A DNA stretch of 64,000 bases from CBDBND01 sp965262665 (lineage in GTDB: Bacteria > Pseudomonadota > Alphaproteobacteria > Rhodospirillales > Rhodospirillaceae). How positions within the stretch are numbered: the first letter of the stretch is position 1; each line of letters starts with the position of its first letter. The stretch is from the NCBI GenBank assembly GCA_965262665.1, contig CBDHFR010000004.1:1674001-1738000 (forward strand), written 5' to 3'. The notes below the pieces were generated by a model. That model was not told the origin of the DNA. It saw nothing but the letters and a program-made list of their open reading frames with translations, and did no database searches. This document shows positions 43,173 through 52,812 of this stretch, piece after piece. The translations under genes were made by a program, and so were the position numbers.

Positions 43173-43751
43173 ATGCCCCGTATTGCCCCCCTCGACATGG
43201 AAGAGCTACCGGAAGACCTGCGTGAGAAAATGAAAATCGGCACACAGCGCATGGGGTTCAAAGCCAACGATGGGCTTACCTTCGCCCGCGTTCCAGGATT
43301 GATGGGGGGTCTGTCGGGTTTGGTGTGGGCCGTGTACGGCAAGGATGGTCTCGTCTCTAACGAACTCAAACGTATGGTCTCGATCGTCACCAGCACCGCA
43401 TCGGGATGCACGTATTGTCAGTCCCATACCGTGCACGGTGCGGAAGCAGCAGGGATCGACAGCGAGAAAATCAAAGCCTTGTGGGAGTATGAAACCAGCC
43501 CCCTATTCTCGGATGCAGAACGGGCCGTCCTGCGGGTGGCGCAAGGGGCCGGCCACGCACCGGTGGAGGTCACCGATGCGGGCTTTGACGAGATGAAGAA
43601 GTATTTCGACGATAATCAGATCTGCGAAATCGTTTCGATCATCGCGCTGTTTGGATTTCTCAATAAGTGGAATGCGACCATCGCCACAGACATCGAAGCC
43701 AATCCCCTTGCCGCGCTGAAAAAATTGGGACCCACAGCCAACACAGCCTAA
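43173..43751 (+). CDS. Carboxymuconolactone decarboxylase/AhpD-like protein
   Basis: A 192-residue protein of the peroxidase-related CMD family. The redox motif is Cys79-x-x-Cys82 with a nearby His (CTYCQSHTVH), as in AhpD-like peroxidases. A GGAG ribosome-binding site precedes the ATG, 24 bases after sseA, so it is probably in the same operon. With a thiol-active pair beside cysteine and mercaptopyruvate enzymes, a role in peroxide or thiol stress is reasonable but inferred. Confidence 0.85.
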   Translation: MPRIAPLDMEELPEDLREKMKIGTQRMGFKANDGLTFARVPGLMGGLSGLVWAVYGKDGLVSNELKRMVSIVTSTASGCTYCQSHTVHGAEAAGIDSEKIKALWEYETSPLFSDAERAVLRVAQGAGHAPVEVTDAGFDEMKKYFDDNQICEIVSIIALFGFLNKWNATIATDIEANPLAALKKLGPTANTA

Positions 43752-43826
43752 GGCGGTTGAGACCACCACTTTTGTTTATGCTGCCGGCACGCCACAATGC
43801 AGCAGTGCGTGTTGGGGGTTTGAGTC

Positions 43827-45028
43827 ATGGTGGGTGAAAAACGGCCAAAACGTATGGGCACGCGCCTCGTCCATAGTGGCAGTCATCCGGAACGGTTCGA
43901 CGGTGCGGTCAATCCCCCCGTTTACCGTATCTCTACGGTTGTCTCAGCCGATATTGAAGAAATGCGCCACCGTGCCACCCATCCGCCGGGCATGCTGGCC
44001 TATGGCCGCGCGGGCACACCGACACACTGGGCCTTGCAAGAGGCCATCGCCGATCTCGAGGGTTACGCTCATTGCATCGCCTTGCCCAGCGGTCTGGGGG
44101 GAATCACGACAACACTCTTAGGTTTATGCAGCGCCGGTGATCACGTGCTCGTGGCCGACAACGTTTACGGTCCTATCCGGTTGGTCTGTTGTGACCGTCT
44201 CTCCAGTTGGGGCTGGATGCGGAACTCTTCGATCCAGCAATCGGGGGCGGCATTATCGATCTCATTCGGCCAACGACGAAACTGGTCATCGTCGAATCAC
44301 CCGGATCGCTGACCTTTGAAATGGCCGATATTCCAGCGATCGCACAGGCGGCTCATACAAAGGACGTGCTTGTGGTGGCAGACAACACCTGGGCCACGCC
44401 GGTGTTGATCGATGCACCGTCCATGGGCATCGATATCTCCATTCATTCGGGCACCAAGTATATCGGCGGACATTCGGACGTGGCCGTCGGGACGCTCAGC
44501 CTCAATGATGACGATCTTCACCACAAGCTCCGCTGGACAGCGATCCTATTTGGCTATGGTCTCAGTCCTGATGATGCCTACCTTGCCTTGCGTGGCCTGC
44601 GCACCCTCGGTGTCAGGCTCAAACGCCATCATGAAAACGCCATGACAATTGCCCAATGGCTACAGAACCGCTCCGAAGTGGAACGCGTGATGTATCCGGC
44701 GCTGCCGTCCGATCCTGGGTACACCCTGTGGCAACGGGATTTCACGGGCGCCAATGGTTTGTTCGGCATCGAATTTGCGGCGGACATTGATCAAAATGCT
44801 GCAGACCGGTTTCTTAATGCTCTCACTGTGTTTCTAAGAGGATTCAGTTGGGGCGGATACGAGAGCCTGGCAATGTCCACGTCCGGTACGTCAATCAAAC
44901 GGGCTGTTTCGCATTGGGCCCCTCAAGGACCGACCGTGAGGCTTCATGTGGGATTGGAAGATCCCGCTGACCTGGTTACTGATCCCGAACAGGCCTTTGA
45001 TGCAATGAAATCTGGTGAGAGCGCGTAA
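43827..45028 (+). pseudogene. metC: Cystathionine beta-lyase, frameshifted
   Basis: A PLP-dependent Cys/Met metabolism enzyme. The first part (RLVHSGSHPERFDGAVNPPV, YGRAGTPTHWALQEAIADLE, LPSGLGGITTTLL) and the second (DAELFDPAIG, VVADNTWATPVL, the PLP lysine in HSGTKYIGGHSD) are both well conserved. They lie in different frames joined near 44203 (DRLSS / LGLDAELFD), where one base is missing. A functional protein would need repair or slippage. The stop at 45028 is one base before the modB start, so translation of modB may be coupled. Confidence 0.85.
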
Positions 45029-45029
45029 C

Positions 45030-45722
45030 GTGTTTGGATTTTCAACCGTTGAGCTGGACGCGTTGCAGGTCAGTCTGCGCGTGTCCCTTTGGAGTGTCGC
45101 GTGGTCCTTCCCAATCGCATTTGCAATGGCGTGGCTCCTGGCTCGTAAAGAGTTCCGCGGTAAGGCCATCCTGAACGCCATCATCCACATTCCCTTGGTC
45201 GTGCCCCCCGTGGTGATTGGGTACCTGCTACTGGTGTTGCTTGGCCGCCAAGGTCCAATCGGCGCATTGCTCAATGATTGGCTCGGCATTGGTCTGGTGT
45301 TTACGTGGCAAGGTGCAGCCGTGGCCGCTTCGGTCATTGCCTTCCCTCTTTTTGTCCGGCCCATCCGTCAAGCCTTGGAAACCGTCGACCCCAGACTTGA
45401 AGAAGCCGCGCAAACATTGGGAGCAAATCGCCACCAAGCCTTTTTCGCCGTGACGATGCCAATCGTCATGCCCGGTGTCATCACTGGCGCGTTGCTGTTC
45501 TTTGCCCGGGCCCTAGGCGAATTCGGCGCGACCATCACCTTCGCCGCCAACATTCCCGGAGAAACGCAAACATTGCCTTTGGCCTTATACACAGCAACGC
45601 AAACTCCGGGGGGTGATCCCCTCGCCATGCGTCTGGTATTGCTTTCGCTACTGCTCGCTCTTAGTGCGCTGCTTGTCTCGGAATGGCTAGCCAGACGTGC
45701 GCATCTCCGGCTGCGTGGATGA
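45030..45722 (+). CDS. modB: Molybdate ABC transporter permease
   Basis: An inner-membrane permease with about five hydrophobic segments. The ABC-permease EAA loop is EEAAQTLGANRHQAFFAVTMP. The start is the GTG at 45030 (MFGFSTVELDALQVS) with GGTGAG nine bases upstream; an upstream GTG at 45015 overlaps metC. Strong similarity to ModB (VPPVVIGYLLLVLLGRQGPIG, GEFGATITFAANIPGETQTL). No modA (periplasmic binding protein) gene is adjacent; metC occupies its usual place. Confidence 0.92.
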   Translation: MFGFSTVELDALQVSLRVSLWSVAWSFPIAFAMAWLLARKEFRGKAILNAIIHIPLVVPPVVIGYLLLVLLGRQGPIGALLNDWLGIGLVFTWQGAAVAASVIAFPLFVRPIRQALETVDPRLEEAAQTLGANRHQAFFAVTMPIVMPGVITGALLFFARALGEFGATITFAANIPGETQTLPLALYTATQTPGGDPLAMRLVLLSLLLALSALLVSEWLARRAHLRLRG

Positions 45723-45726
45723 ACCC

Positions 45727-46848
45727 ATGCTGACCATTGCCGCAGGACACCGCTTTACCGACCGTCCCGAGGATTTTCGGCTGGATGTTGATCTCAATAC
45801 CCCCGATACCGGCGTTACGGCGGTCTTTGGCCCATCGGGTGCGGGCAAGACCACCCTGCTTAAGGTCGTTGCCGGCCTGTTGCGACCGGATTTCGTCCGC
45901 ATTCAAGTTGGCTCTTCCGTTCTGTGCGACACCCAACATGGCGCGTGGGTCCCTCCGGAACGACGGCGTATTGGGTATGTATTTCAGGACACACGTCTGT
46001 TTCCCCATCTCAAAGTCAAAGGCAATCTGATGTTTGGTCGGCGGTTCAATCCACCGCCGGATAGCAAGGCCCTAGAATTCGATGCCATTGTTTCATTGCT
46101 AGATCTTTCAACTCTGCTTGACCGTGACATTCACAAACTGTCAGGGGGCGAAAGTCAGCGTGTCGCCATTGGCCGGGCCTTATTGGCCAATCCGCGATTG
46201 CTACTTCTCGACGAACCGTTGGCGGCCTTGGATGCCACGCGCAAATCCGAGATTCTCCCTTACCTCGAAGGACTACGTCTCAGTTTGAATCTCCCTATTC
46301 TCTATGTGTCCCACAGCCTGGGAGAAATCCGCCGCTTGGCCACGTGGCTGGCTGTTCTCGATCATGGCGAAATCAAAGCATTTGGCAGCGTCGAAGATAT
46401 TACCGGTCAGATGGACCTTTCTCCGCTGGCAGAGGGTGGCGAAACAGGAACGGTCCTGGCCACAACCGTTAGCGGTCATGAAAAGGCACATGGCCTAACT
46501 CGACTAGCGGCGAGCGGCCAAACTTTGATGGTTGCGAACTTGAACTTACCCGAGGGAACGCACGTACGGGTTCAAGTCCGGCCGCAGGACGTCGCCTTGG
46601 CTTTGGAACGACCCGAGAACCTCAGTGTTTTAAACATATTGGAAGGCACGATTTCATCAATATTGGAATCGCCCCGCCGGCCGGTTGTTGATGTGCAGGT
46701 CAATATCGGAACCCAAAAGAAACCCGTACAGGTTTGGGCGCAGATCACGAGATTGGCGTCGGAGCGTTTATCGCTGCAGACCGGAATGCCGGTCTACGCG
46801 CTGATAAAAGCGGTTTCGTTCGATCGGGATCGGGTTGGAATATCTTAG
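45727..46848 (+). CDS. modC: Molybdate ABC transporter ATP-binding protein
   Basis: The ATPase subunit of the molybdate importer. Walker A is GPSGAGKTT, the signature motif is LSGGESQRVAIGRAL, and Walker B is LLLLDEPLAALD. The C-terminal part from about residue 290 is a TOBE/MOP-like oxyanion-binding domain. The start at 45727 (MLTIAAGHRF) lies five bases after the modB stop. Length (373) is normal for ModC. Confidence 0.94.
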   Translation: MLTIAAGHRFTDRPEDFRLDVDLNTPDTGVTAVFGPSGAGKTTLLKVVAGLLRPDFVRIQVGSSVLCDTQHGAWVPPERRRIGYVFQDTRLFPHLKVKGNLMFGRRFNPPPDSKALEFDAIVSLLDLSTLLDRDIHKLSGGESQRVAIGRALLANPRLLLLDEPLAALDATRKSEILPYLEGLRLSLNLPILYVSHSLGEIRRLATWLAVLDHGEIKAFGSVEDITGQMDLSPLAEGGETGTVLATTVSGHEKAHGLTRLAASGQTLMVANLNLPEGTHVRVQVRPQDVALALERPENLSVLNILEGTISSILESPRRPVVDVQVNIGTQKKPVQVWAQITRLASERLSLQTGMPVYALIKAVSFDRDRVGIS

Positions 46849-47042
46849 GTGTTGGAAGTTGTATTTGGTGCGATTGTTCCGTAACCGCAATCACACGTAT
46901 CGGACGGCGTGACCAGCCGAGCCACCAATGGAGATGTCTTCGCCGCGGGATTGCTCGGTTCCCATCGAAATGCAGCGCCGCACTTGCGGCACTCCTGCAC
47001 ACTCGGCAATTCAGGGGTCGATTGATTAGGATCGTCAGCCAT
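46845..47042 (-). CDS. Small putative zinc-ribbon protein
   Basis: A 65-residue protein (MADDPNQSTPELPSVQECRK...) with a CxxC pair (ECRKCGAAF) and a C-x-C pair (DTCDCGYG), suggesting a small zinc ribbon. I do not recognise a family. Its stop overlaps the end of modC by four bases on the opposite strand. Its ATG shares bases with the ATG of the plus-strand gene at 47041. It could be a chance frame. Confidence 0.4.
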   Translation of the reverse strand: MADDPNQSTPELPSVQECRKCGAAFRWEPSNPAAKTSPLVARLVTPSDTCDCGYGTIAPNTTSNT

Positions 47043-47460
47043 GGTGTTCTGTCTCGATTTCCTTGGCTTCGGAAGCAAGAGAAAAATCGCTTTTCGTGTG
47101 CTTGACCGCGAATGGTTGGCCTTGGATGTGGATATTCGCCGAATCGATGACGGCGTGCGGCAACTTTTGTATCAGTGGTCCAGGGAACGTGGAGATCTTC
47201 ATGAAGAAACCGATTTTCACCTAGTTGACCTCGCCATGTTTTCCGGTTTTCTCATGTTGGGCCCGGAACTTGCTGCCCGTCCTTTGGGTCAAGACGGGTT
47301 GGCGACCATGGAAGCACGACTTGATCATGCGTTATCGACTGCTGAAGATGTTGGTGGCGTTGGAGAGCCAATCGACATCCGCGTCATCAAGCTGGTTTTG
47401 GCGTCGAAATTGGCGGACCGGGATATCGATGCGATGGTCACACTGGAGCAGGACGACTAA
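47041..47460 (+). CDS. Hypothetical protein, 139 residues
   Basis: An acidic, soluble protein of unknown function. A hydrophobic start (MVFCLDFLGFGSKRKIAFRV) leads into a helical core (VDIRRIDDGVRQLLYQWSRE, then DLAMFSGFLMLGPELAARPL). The true start might be inside, as several ATG/GTG codons follow. Codon use resembles its neighbours. IS5 copy 2 begins 50 bases after its stop. Confidence 0.6.
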   Translation: MVFCLDFLGFGSKRKIAFRVLDREWLALDVDIRRIDDGVRQLLYQWSRERGDLHEETDFHLVDLAMFSGFLMLGPELAARPLGQDGLATMEARLDHALSTAEDVGGVGEPIDIRVIKLVLASKLADRDIDAMVTLEQDD

Positions 47461-47510
47461 CGGACCGTAGTGTTTGTTATTGGTTCGCGCGCTCTTTGAG
47501 TGTCGCCTTA

Positions 47511-48326
47511 GAGTCGGTTTCGAAAGTCATGCGGCTCGGGCCAATCTGCGGACGAGGAGCATGACGGAGGCGGCGTAGAGGAAGGCGCGGGCCGAGGCGA
47601 TGGTGGCCTCGAAGTCCTTTGCCAGTCGCCGGTTGCGGTTGATCCAGGCGAAGAAGCGCTCCACGACCCAGCGGCGCGGTTGGACGGCGAAGCCGACCTG
47701 ATCGGGGCTTTTGCGCACGATCTCGACGGCGATCACGGTGGCCGTGGCGACCTTCTCGCCGGCGTAGCCGCTGTCGGCAAAGACCTTCTCGATGAACGGA
47801 AACGAGCCGCGTGAGGTGCACAGCAGCGGCCCGCCACCATCGCGGTCCTGGATACTCGCCGGATGCGCCTCGAGCACGAGGCCGCGCCCGTCGGTGTCGA
47901 CCAGCGCGTGGCGCTTGCGCCCCTTGATCTTCTTGCCCGCATCGTAGCCGCGGGGGCCACCAGCCTCGGTCGTCTTGACGCTCTGGCTGTCGATAATCGC
48001 GCCGCTCGGGCTGGCCTCGCGTCCGACCCGCTCGCGATCGGCCATGACCAGAAAGTGGTTGATCTTCTCAAGGAGGCCGTCGTCGCGGAACTTAGCGAAC
48101 CAGCGATAGATCGTGCCCCACGGTGGTAAATCGCTTGGCAGCAAGCGCCAAGGGCAGCCAGCCCGCATCACGTAGAAAATGCCGTTGACGATCTCTCGCA
48201 TCGGCCATGACCGGGGCCGTCCCGTGCCATGAGCCGGAGGCAAATGAGGCTCGATCACAACCCACTCCGCAGCGGTCAAATCAGTCTGATAACGCAGCGC
48301 CTTGCGGCTATGCTGCTCTCGGGTGC
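47511..48326 (-). mobile_element. IS5-family element, copy 2, 5' truncated
   Basis: Same element as 36647-37553, in opposite orientation. It begins at the terminal repeat GAGTCGGTTTCGAAAG (47511). The transposase reads from CCCGAGAGCAGC (REQHSRKALRYQ) on the minus strand to the stop at about 47527. The first six codons and the 5' end are missing where IS3 sequence starts at 48327. The DDE motifs are intact. Confidence 0.88.
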
Positions 48327-49152
48327 CCTGGAGGAGACACAACTGTCGCCCCGGGAACTGGCCGTCAGGTTTACGGACACCAGGGGCTACTTTGTCTCGG
48401 AAGCCTCGGTTTATCGGCTTCTCAAAGCCCACGACCTGATCACCAGCCCCGCTTTCGTGATCATCAAGGCAGCCGATGAGTTCCGCGACAAGACCACGGC
48501 GCCGAACCAGCTGTGGCAGACCGACTTCACCTCTCTCAAGGTCATCGGCTGGGGCTGGTTTTATCTGTCGACCATCTTGGACGACTATTCCCGCTACATC
48601 ATTGCTTGGAAGCTCTGCACCAACATGACGGCGGACGATGTGACGGCAACACTGAAGTTGGCGCTAGAAGCCTCAGGCTGCAATCGCGCCAATGTCGTCC
48701 ACAAGCCGAGGCTGCTCAGCGACAACGGCTCGTCCTATATCTCCAGCGATCTGGCTGAATGGCTCGGGGACCACGGTATGGATCACGTTCGGGGCGCACC
48801 GTATCACCCGCAAACCCAGGGCAAGATCGAGCGCTGGCATCAAACGCTGAAGAACCGGATCCTGCTTGAAAATTATTATCTACCCGGCGATCTCGAAAAC
48901 CAGATCAGCGCCTTCGTCGATCGCTACAACAACCAACGCTACCACGAGAGCATCGGCAACGTAACTCCAGCCGACGCCTACTTTGGACGCCACACCGCCA
49001 GCATCGAAAAGAGAAAAAAGATCAAAAAACTGACCACCCAAAACCGCCGCTTGAACCATCAACGCCAAGCGGCTTAACATCAAACAAAGATGAGCCCGAT
49101 CCTCCCTTATGAAACACGCTCAACAGTCCCATTTGTTTTGATGACGGACAGA
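48327..49152 (+). mobile_element. IS3-family element, copy 2, 5' truncated
   Basis: Identical to 19388-20214 as far as I can compare. It starts at TGCCCTGGAGGAGACAC and ends GATGACGGACAG. The transposase core (stop at 49077) keeps all three catalytic acids. Its 5' end is fused directly to the 5' end of IS5 copy 2. Confidence 0.88.
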
Positions 49153-49222
49153 TCTCTGTGGTGGTGCGGTCGAGCATCAGTCCGTCTTTCTATTGGGTAG
49201 GGCGGTCATAAACCGATGCGCC

Positions 49223-50416
49223 CTAAACCGCCTTGACCGCCATCAAATTGTGACGGCTGCGCCAGGCTGGCGGCCCCTCTTCCGTGACCTCGAGGCCAGC
49301 GTCCCGCAGCGCTTTCGGGAAGTCCAGCTTCCGATATTCCTCGCGCCACACTTCCTCATTCCAGCGATGGTCTTTCCACATGGAATAAAGGGAGTAAGCG
49401 CCCTGCCGGCCACGGGCCGAGCCGGTGTAAAAGTCGATCGGCAGAAACACGCCACCCGGCCGCAAGATCCGCTCAACTTCCTTGGCGATCTCTTTCGAAA
49501 TCTCCGCTGGTACTTCGTGATGGAGAATGTAAGACGCGACGATATCGAAATGATTGTCCGGGAATTTGGTATCCTCGGCCAAACGCTGGGCGAAGTGGAC
49601 TTCCATGTCCATTTCCACCGCACGCATATGGCCGTAACGGATCATCGGTGCGCCGATATCGATGCCCCACACTTCTGCCCTCGGGAACCGTTCCTTCAAG
49701 CCGACAGCCAACTGGCCGATACCGCAGCCCATGTCGAGCACGCGCATCACCTTGCCGTCATCCGGTGTCGGCACCTGTTCCGCCAGCTTGGTGTGTAGCT
49801 CGTCCTGATAGTTCAGGACCTTGCGGCCCTCGTAAAAATTATTGGTGCTGTAGTGATAGATGTGACCGGCAAAGGGATTGCCCACGTAGCCGCCGGGCTG
49901 GGTATGGATTTCATACCGGGCATGATCGGGGATATGCATATCCATATTAATTTCAAGCGTGCCCGGCCCGCGATTATCAAACTCTTCCATTTCGGCCAGG
50001 TAATAATCGGCGTTTGATTTGAACTCATGGTCAAAGTTGTAGTGCATGATGTCGTGCACGCCGGTGCGATAACGCGCCGCAACACCAAGGATGGGATCGT
50101 CTTCAATCGCCGCGAAAATATCTTCGAGTGGCGTGTCGTCCGCCTTCGGATCGATCCCAGCCTTTTCCATGAGCGTATTGAAACGCTTAATTGCAGCCGG
50201 AAGTGCTTGTGTTGAACCCCAATACCGGTAGCCGGTGAGAAAGTCGTCCCGGCTCTCCACATCAAGACGTGCTAGACGCTCCAAACGACCCTTCGAACCA
50301 CGCGGTTCTTGATCAAAATCCAGAGTTTTAGCGGCTGCTTTGCGTCCCGTCACAAAGGACGCGATGGACGTGCCGACAGCTGCCACAGTTCCGAACAGGG
50401 TGCGACGATCCAGCAT
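49223..50416 (-). CDS. Class I methyltransferase with Tat-like N-terminus, paralogue 1
   Basis: A 397-residue protein. Residues 1-24 look like a twin-arginine signal (MLDRRTLFGTVAAVGTSIASF). A His-rich domain of about 150 residues (HDIMHYNFDHEF, QPGGYVGNPFAGH) precedes a Rossmann methyltransferase domain: motif I VLDMGCGIGQL (about 226-236), acidic motif II AEVWGIDIG, ASYILHHEVP and LRPGGVFLPIDFYTG. AAGGGG precedes the ATG. It lies 14 bases after the paralogue at 50431 and is co-transcribed. SAM-dependent enzymes are normally cytosolic, so an export signal is unusual. The substrate is unknown. Confidence 0.82.
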   Translation of the reverse strand: MLDRRTLFGTVAAVGTSIASFVTGRKAAAKTLDFDQEPRGSKGRLERLARLDVESRDDFLTGYRYWGSTQALPAAIKRFNTLMEKAGIDPKADDTPLEDIFAAIEDDPILGVAARYRTGVHDIMHYNFDHEFKSNADYYLAEMEEFDNRGPGTLEINMDMHIPDHARYEIHTQPGGYVGNPFAGHIYHYSTNNFYEGRKVLNYQDELHTKLAEQVPTPDDGKVMRVLDMGCGIGQLAVGLKERFPRAEVWGIDIGAPMIRYGHMRAVEMDMEVHFAQRLAEDTKFPDNHFDIVASYILHHEVPAEISKEIAKEVERILRPGGVFLPIDFYTGSARGRQGAYSLYSMWKDHRWNEEVWREEYRKLDFPKALRDAGLEVTEEGPPAWRSRHNLMAVKAV

Positions 50417-50430
50417 GGTTGTTCCCCTTC

Positions 50431-51630
50431 TTAGGCTTTCTTGGTGCCGAAGATGTTGCGGTTGCTATACCAGGCGGGTGTGCCTTCTTTGTTCACATCA
50501 AAGCCCACACGCTCCATATCGCCGGCAAAGTCCATCTGTTTATATTCCATGCGCCAGACTTCGTTGTTCCAACGGTGATCTTTCCATTCCTGGTACTGAG
50601 CAAACGGGCCCGGCACGGCACGGCGCCCGCCGGTGAAGAAATCAATCGGGAAATACAAGCCGCCGGGGCGCAAGACCCGGTGAGCTTCCGTAAATACGGC
50701 GCGGGAGGTCTCAGCCGGAATTTCATGGTGCAGGATATAGCTGGCGACAATATCAAAGTGGTTGTCCGGGAAGTCCGTATCCTCAGCCAAGCCTTGAACG
50801 AAATTCACCGCAACGCCCTGGTCTACGGCCCGCATATGACCGTAGCGAACCATTGGCCCGCCAACTTCGACACCCCAAACCTCGGCGTCGGGGAAGCGTT
50901 CCTTTAAGGCGACGGAAAATTGCCCGAGACCGCAGCCCATATCCAAGATGCGCATCACCTTACCGTCTTCGGGCACGGGCACCTGTTCGGCCAGACGGGC
51001 ATGATGCTGATCCTGATAATTGTTTGTCGAGCGGGCCGAATAAAACGCGTTGGTCCCATAGTGATAAAGATGCCCGGCAAACGGATTGCCCACATAACCG
51101 CCCGGCTGCATGTGAATTTCATGCTTAGCGTAGTCAGGTATGTCGAGATCGGGATTTAATCTGAGCGTACCAGGTCCGATGTTGTCATACGCTTCCATCT
51201 CACCGAGATAGATTTCGGCATCGTCGGCGAAAGCAAGGAAAAAATTGCGATGGGCAAAGCGCTGGCTGTGGATCCGCAACAAGGCTTCGATCCCGATGAT
51301 GTGATCGTTCTCAAGTAATTCAAGGACCTCGTCGAGCGGCAGCGCTTTCTTCGGGTCCAGGCCGTTGGCTTCGACGATCTTATCTGTCCGCTTTCTGGCA
51401 GCCTGCAACACCGCCGATCCGCGCCAATTGCGAAAGCCGGTGAGGAAGTCATCGCGGTTCTCGGAGTCCAGGGTCGGCAGGCGCTCAAGGCGGCCACGGG
51501 CACCCCGATGCTCGACATCTGGGGCGCCAGGTGTATTTGTCCCGGCCTTGGCTTTTTTACCGGTGACAAAGGAAGCCACAGCGGTGCCTACGCCAGCAGC
51601 AGCGCCAAAAAGAGTACGGCGATCCAACAT
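50431..51630 (-). CDS. Class I methyltransferase with Tat-like N-terminus, paralogue 2
   Basis: A 399-residue homologue of the downstream gene, first in the pair. It has the same MLDRRTLFGAAAGVGTAVAS signal-like start, the same EIHMQPGGYVGNPFAGH block and the same methyltransferase motifs (ILDMGCGLGQF, AEVWGVEVG, ASYILHHEIP, LRPGGLYFPIDFFTG). The two diverge most between residues 25 and 150, so they may act on different partners or form a heterodimer. Upstream (51631-51800) is a short intergenic region that should hold the operon promoter. Confidence 0.82.
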   Translation of the reverse strand: MLDRRTLFGAAAGVGTAVASFVTGKKAKAGTNTPGAPDVEHRGARGRLERLPTLDSENRDDFLTGFRNWRGSAVLQAARKRTDKIVEANGLDPKKALPLDEVLELLENDHIIGIEALLRIHSQRFAHRNFFLAFADDAEIYLGEMEAYDNIGPGTLRLNPDLDIPDYAKHEIHMQPGGYVGNPFAGHLYHYGTNAFYSARSTNNYQDQHHARLAEQVPVPEDGKVMRILDMGCGLGQFSVALKERFPDAEVWGVEVGGPMVRYGHMRAVDQGVAVNFVQGLAEDTDFPDNHFDIVASYILHHEIPAETSRAVFTEAHRVLRPGGLYFPIDFFTGGRRAVPGPFAQYQEWKDHRWNNEVWRMEYKQMDFAGDMERVGFDVNKEGTPAWYSNRNIFGTKKA

Positions 51631-51801
51631 TTTGAAGTCTCCTGATTTGAATTGCGCCCAGTATAGCCTGATCCCAGCATTTCTGCGACCCGCCGACCCT
51701 CGATCACGTGCACTCCGTGATCATATTTTTTGACTATACCTGGAATCATTGATTCGGCCTGAATTTAGTATTTTGCATTGACCTGATTCGGCTGCCGATT
51801 C

Positions 51802-52152
51802 ATGCACCTCTCCAACGACACGAGCAGCGAACGACTTCACGGCGAAGATGCGCAAAAGGCCTCCTTTCTGACCGCTGACGAACCCAAGGCACTCCTGAAT
51901 GTCATGCGCAAGCGGAAGGTCGAAGCGCTGCAGGTACGGCGCGCGAATGCGCTGGTTGCCCTTGATGATGGCCACAGCGTGCAGATGGTCTCCAGGATAT
52001 TCTATCTTGATCCCGACACGGTTCGCGGCTGGCTACGGGACTTCCGCGAGAAGGGTCTCGCCTCTGTGGAGCTTGCGGATTACCCGGACCGCGCGGGCCG
52101 CCTGACGGCGGACCAGGAAGCCGCCACATCAATGTTTCTGGACATCCCGTGA
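51802..52152 (+). pseudogene. IS630-type helix-turn-helix protein fragment
   Basis: The reading contains EALQVRRANALVALDDGHSV and IFYLDPDTVRGWLRDFREKG, the N-terminal helix-turn-helix of IS630-like transposases. It ends after about 110 residues with no DDE domain. It appears to be a truncated insertion sequence. Confidence 0.6.
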
Positions 52153-52270
52153 TGTCCCTACCCATCCCAAGTGAATATCTTTTTCCTTGGTTTTCTTTCC
52201 CATTATGTCTTGTAGTGTCCGCTATAGTCCATCACAATCTCAATCTTAGGGATGGGTATGGAGATGGAAG

Positions 52271-52812
52271 ATGGCAAGTCAAATTGGACGCCTCAAGGCT
52301 CTAACGGTCACCCGGGCTAAGGAGAAGGGTCTCTATGCCGATGGAGCGGGCCTGTACCTCCAAATTGCGGCCGCAGGGAGCAAATCCTGGATCTTCCGGT
52401 ATCGCATGAATGGACGCAAAACGCCCCGGGATATGGGTCTGGGACCGGTGCATACGGTGACCCTGGCGGAAGCCCGTGACAAGGCCCGAGAGGCCAGGAA
52501 GCTCATCCTGGAAGGTGTGGACCCCATAGAGGCCAAGCGAGCCCGGAAACAGGCCCGGGCCCTGGAAGCTGCCTCCGCTATGGTCTTCAAGGATTGCGCC
52601 GAAGAAATACATCGCGGCCCATAAGGCAGGGTGGCGCAATGCCAAGCATGCGAACCAATGGACCTCGACCCTGGAAACCTACGCCTATCCGGTATTTGGT
52701 TCTCTGCCGGTGGCTTCCATCGATACGGCGTTGGTGACGAAGGTCCTGGAGCCGATCTGGAACAATAAGACCCAAACCGCTTCGCGGGTGGAGCCGAGCA
52801 CACGGCGCTGAA
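52271..52812 (+). pseudogene. P4-type integrase fragment, frameshifted
   Basis: The N-terminal arm-binding domain (ARDKAREARKLILEGVDPIE, with SWIFRYRMNGRKTPRDMGLG) is typical of P4-like integrases. The frame breaks at CAEE/KYIAAHKAGWRNAKH (about 52605) and runs on through the core-binding domain to a stop near 52812. The catalytic Arg-His-Arg-Tyr domain is absent. It is a relic of a second integrative element. Confidence 0.78.
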
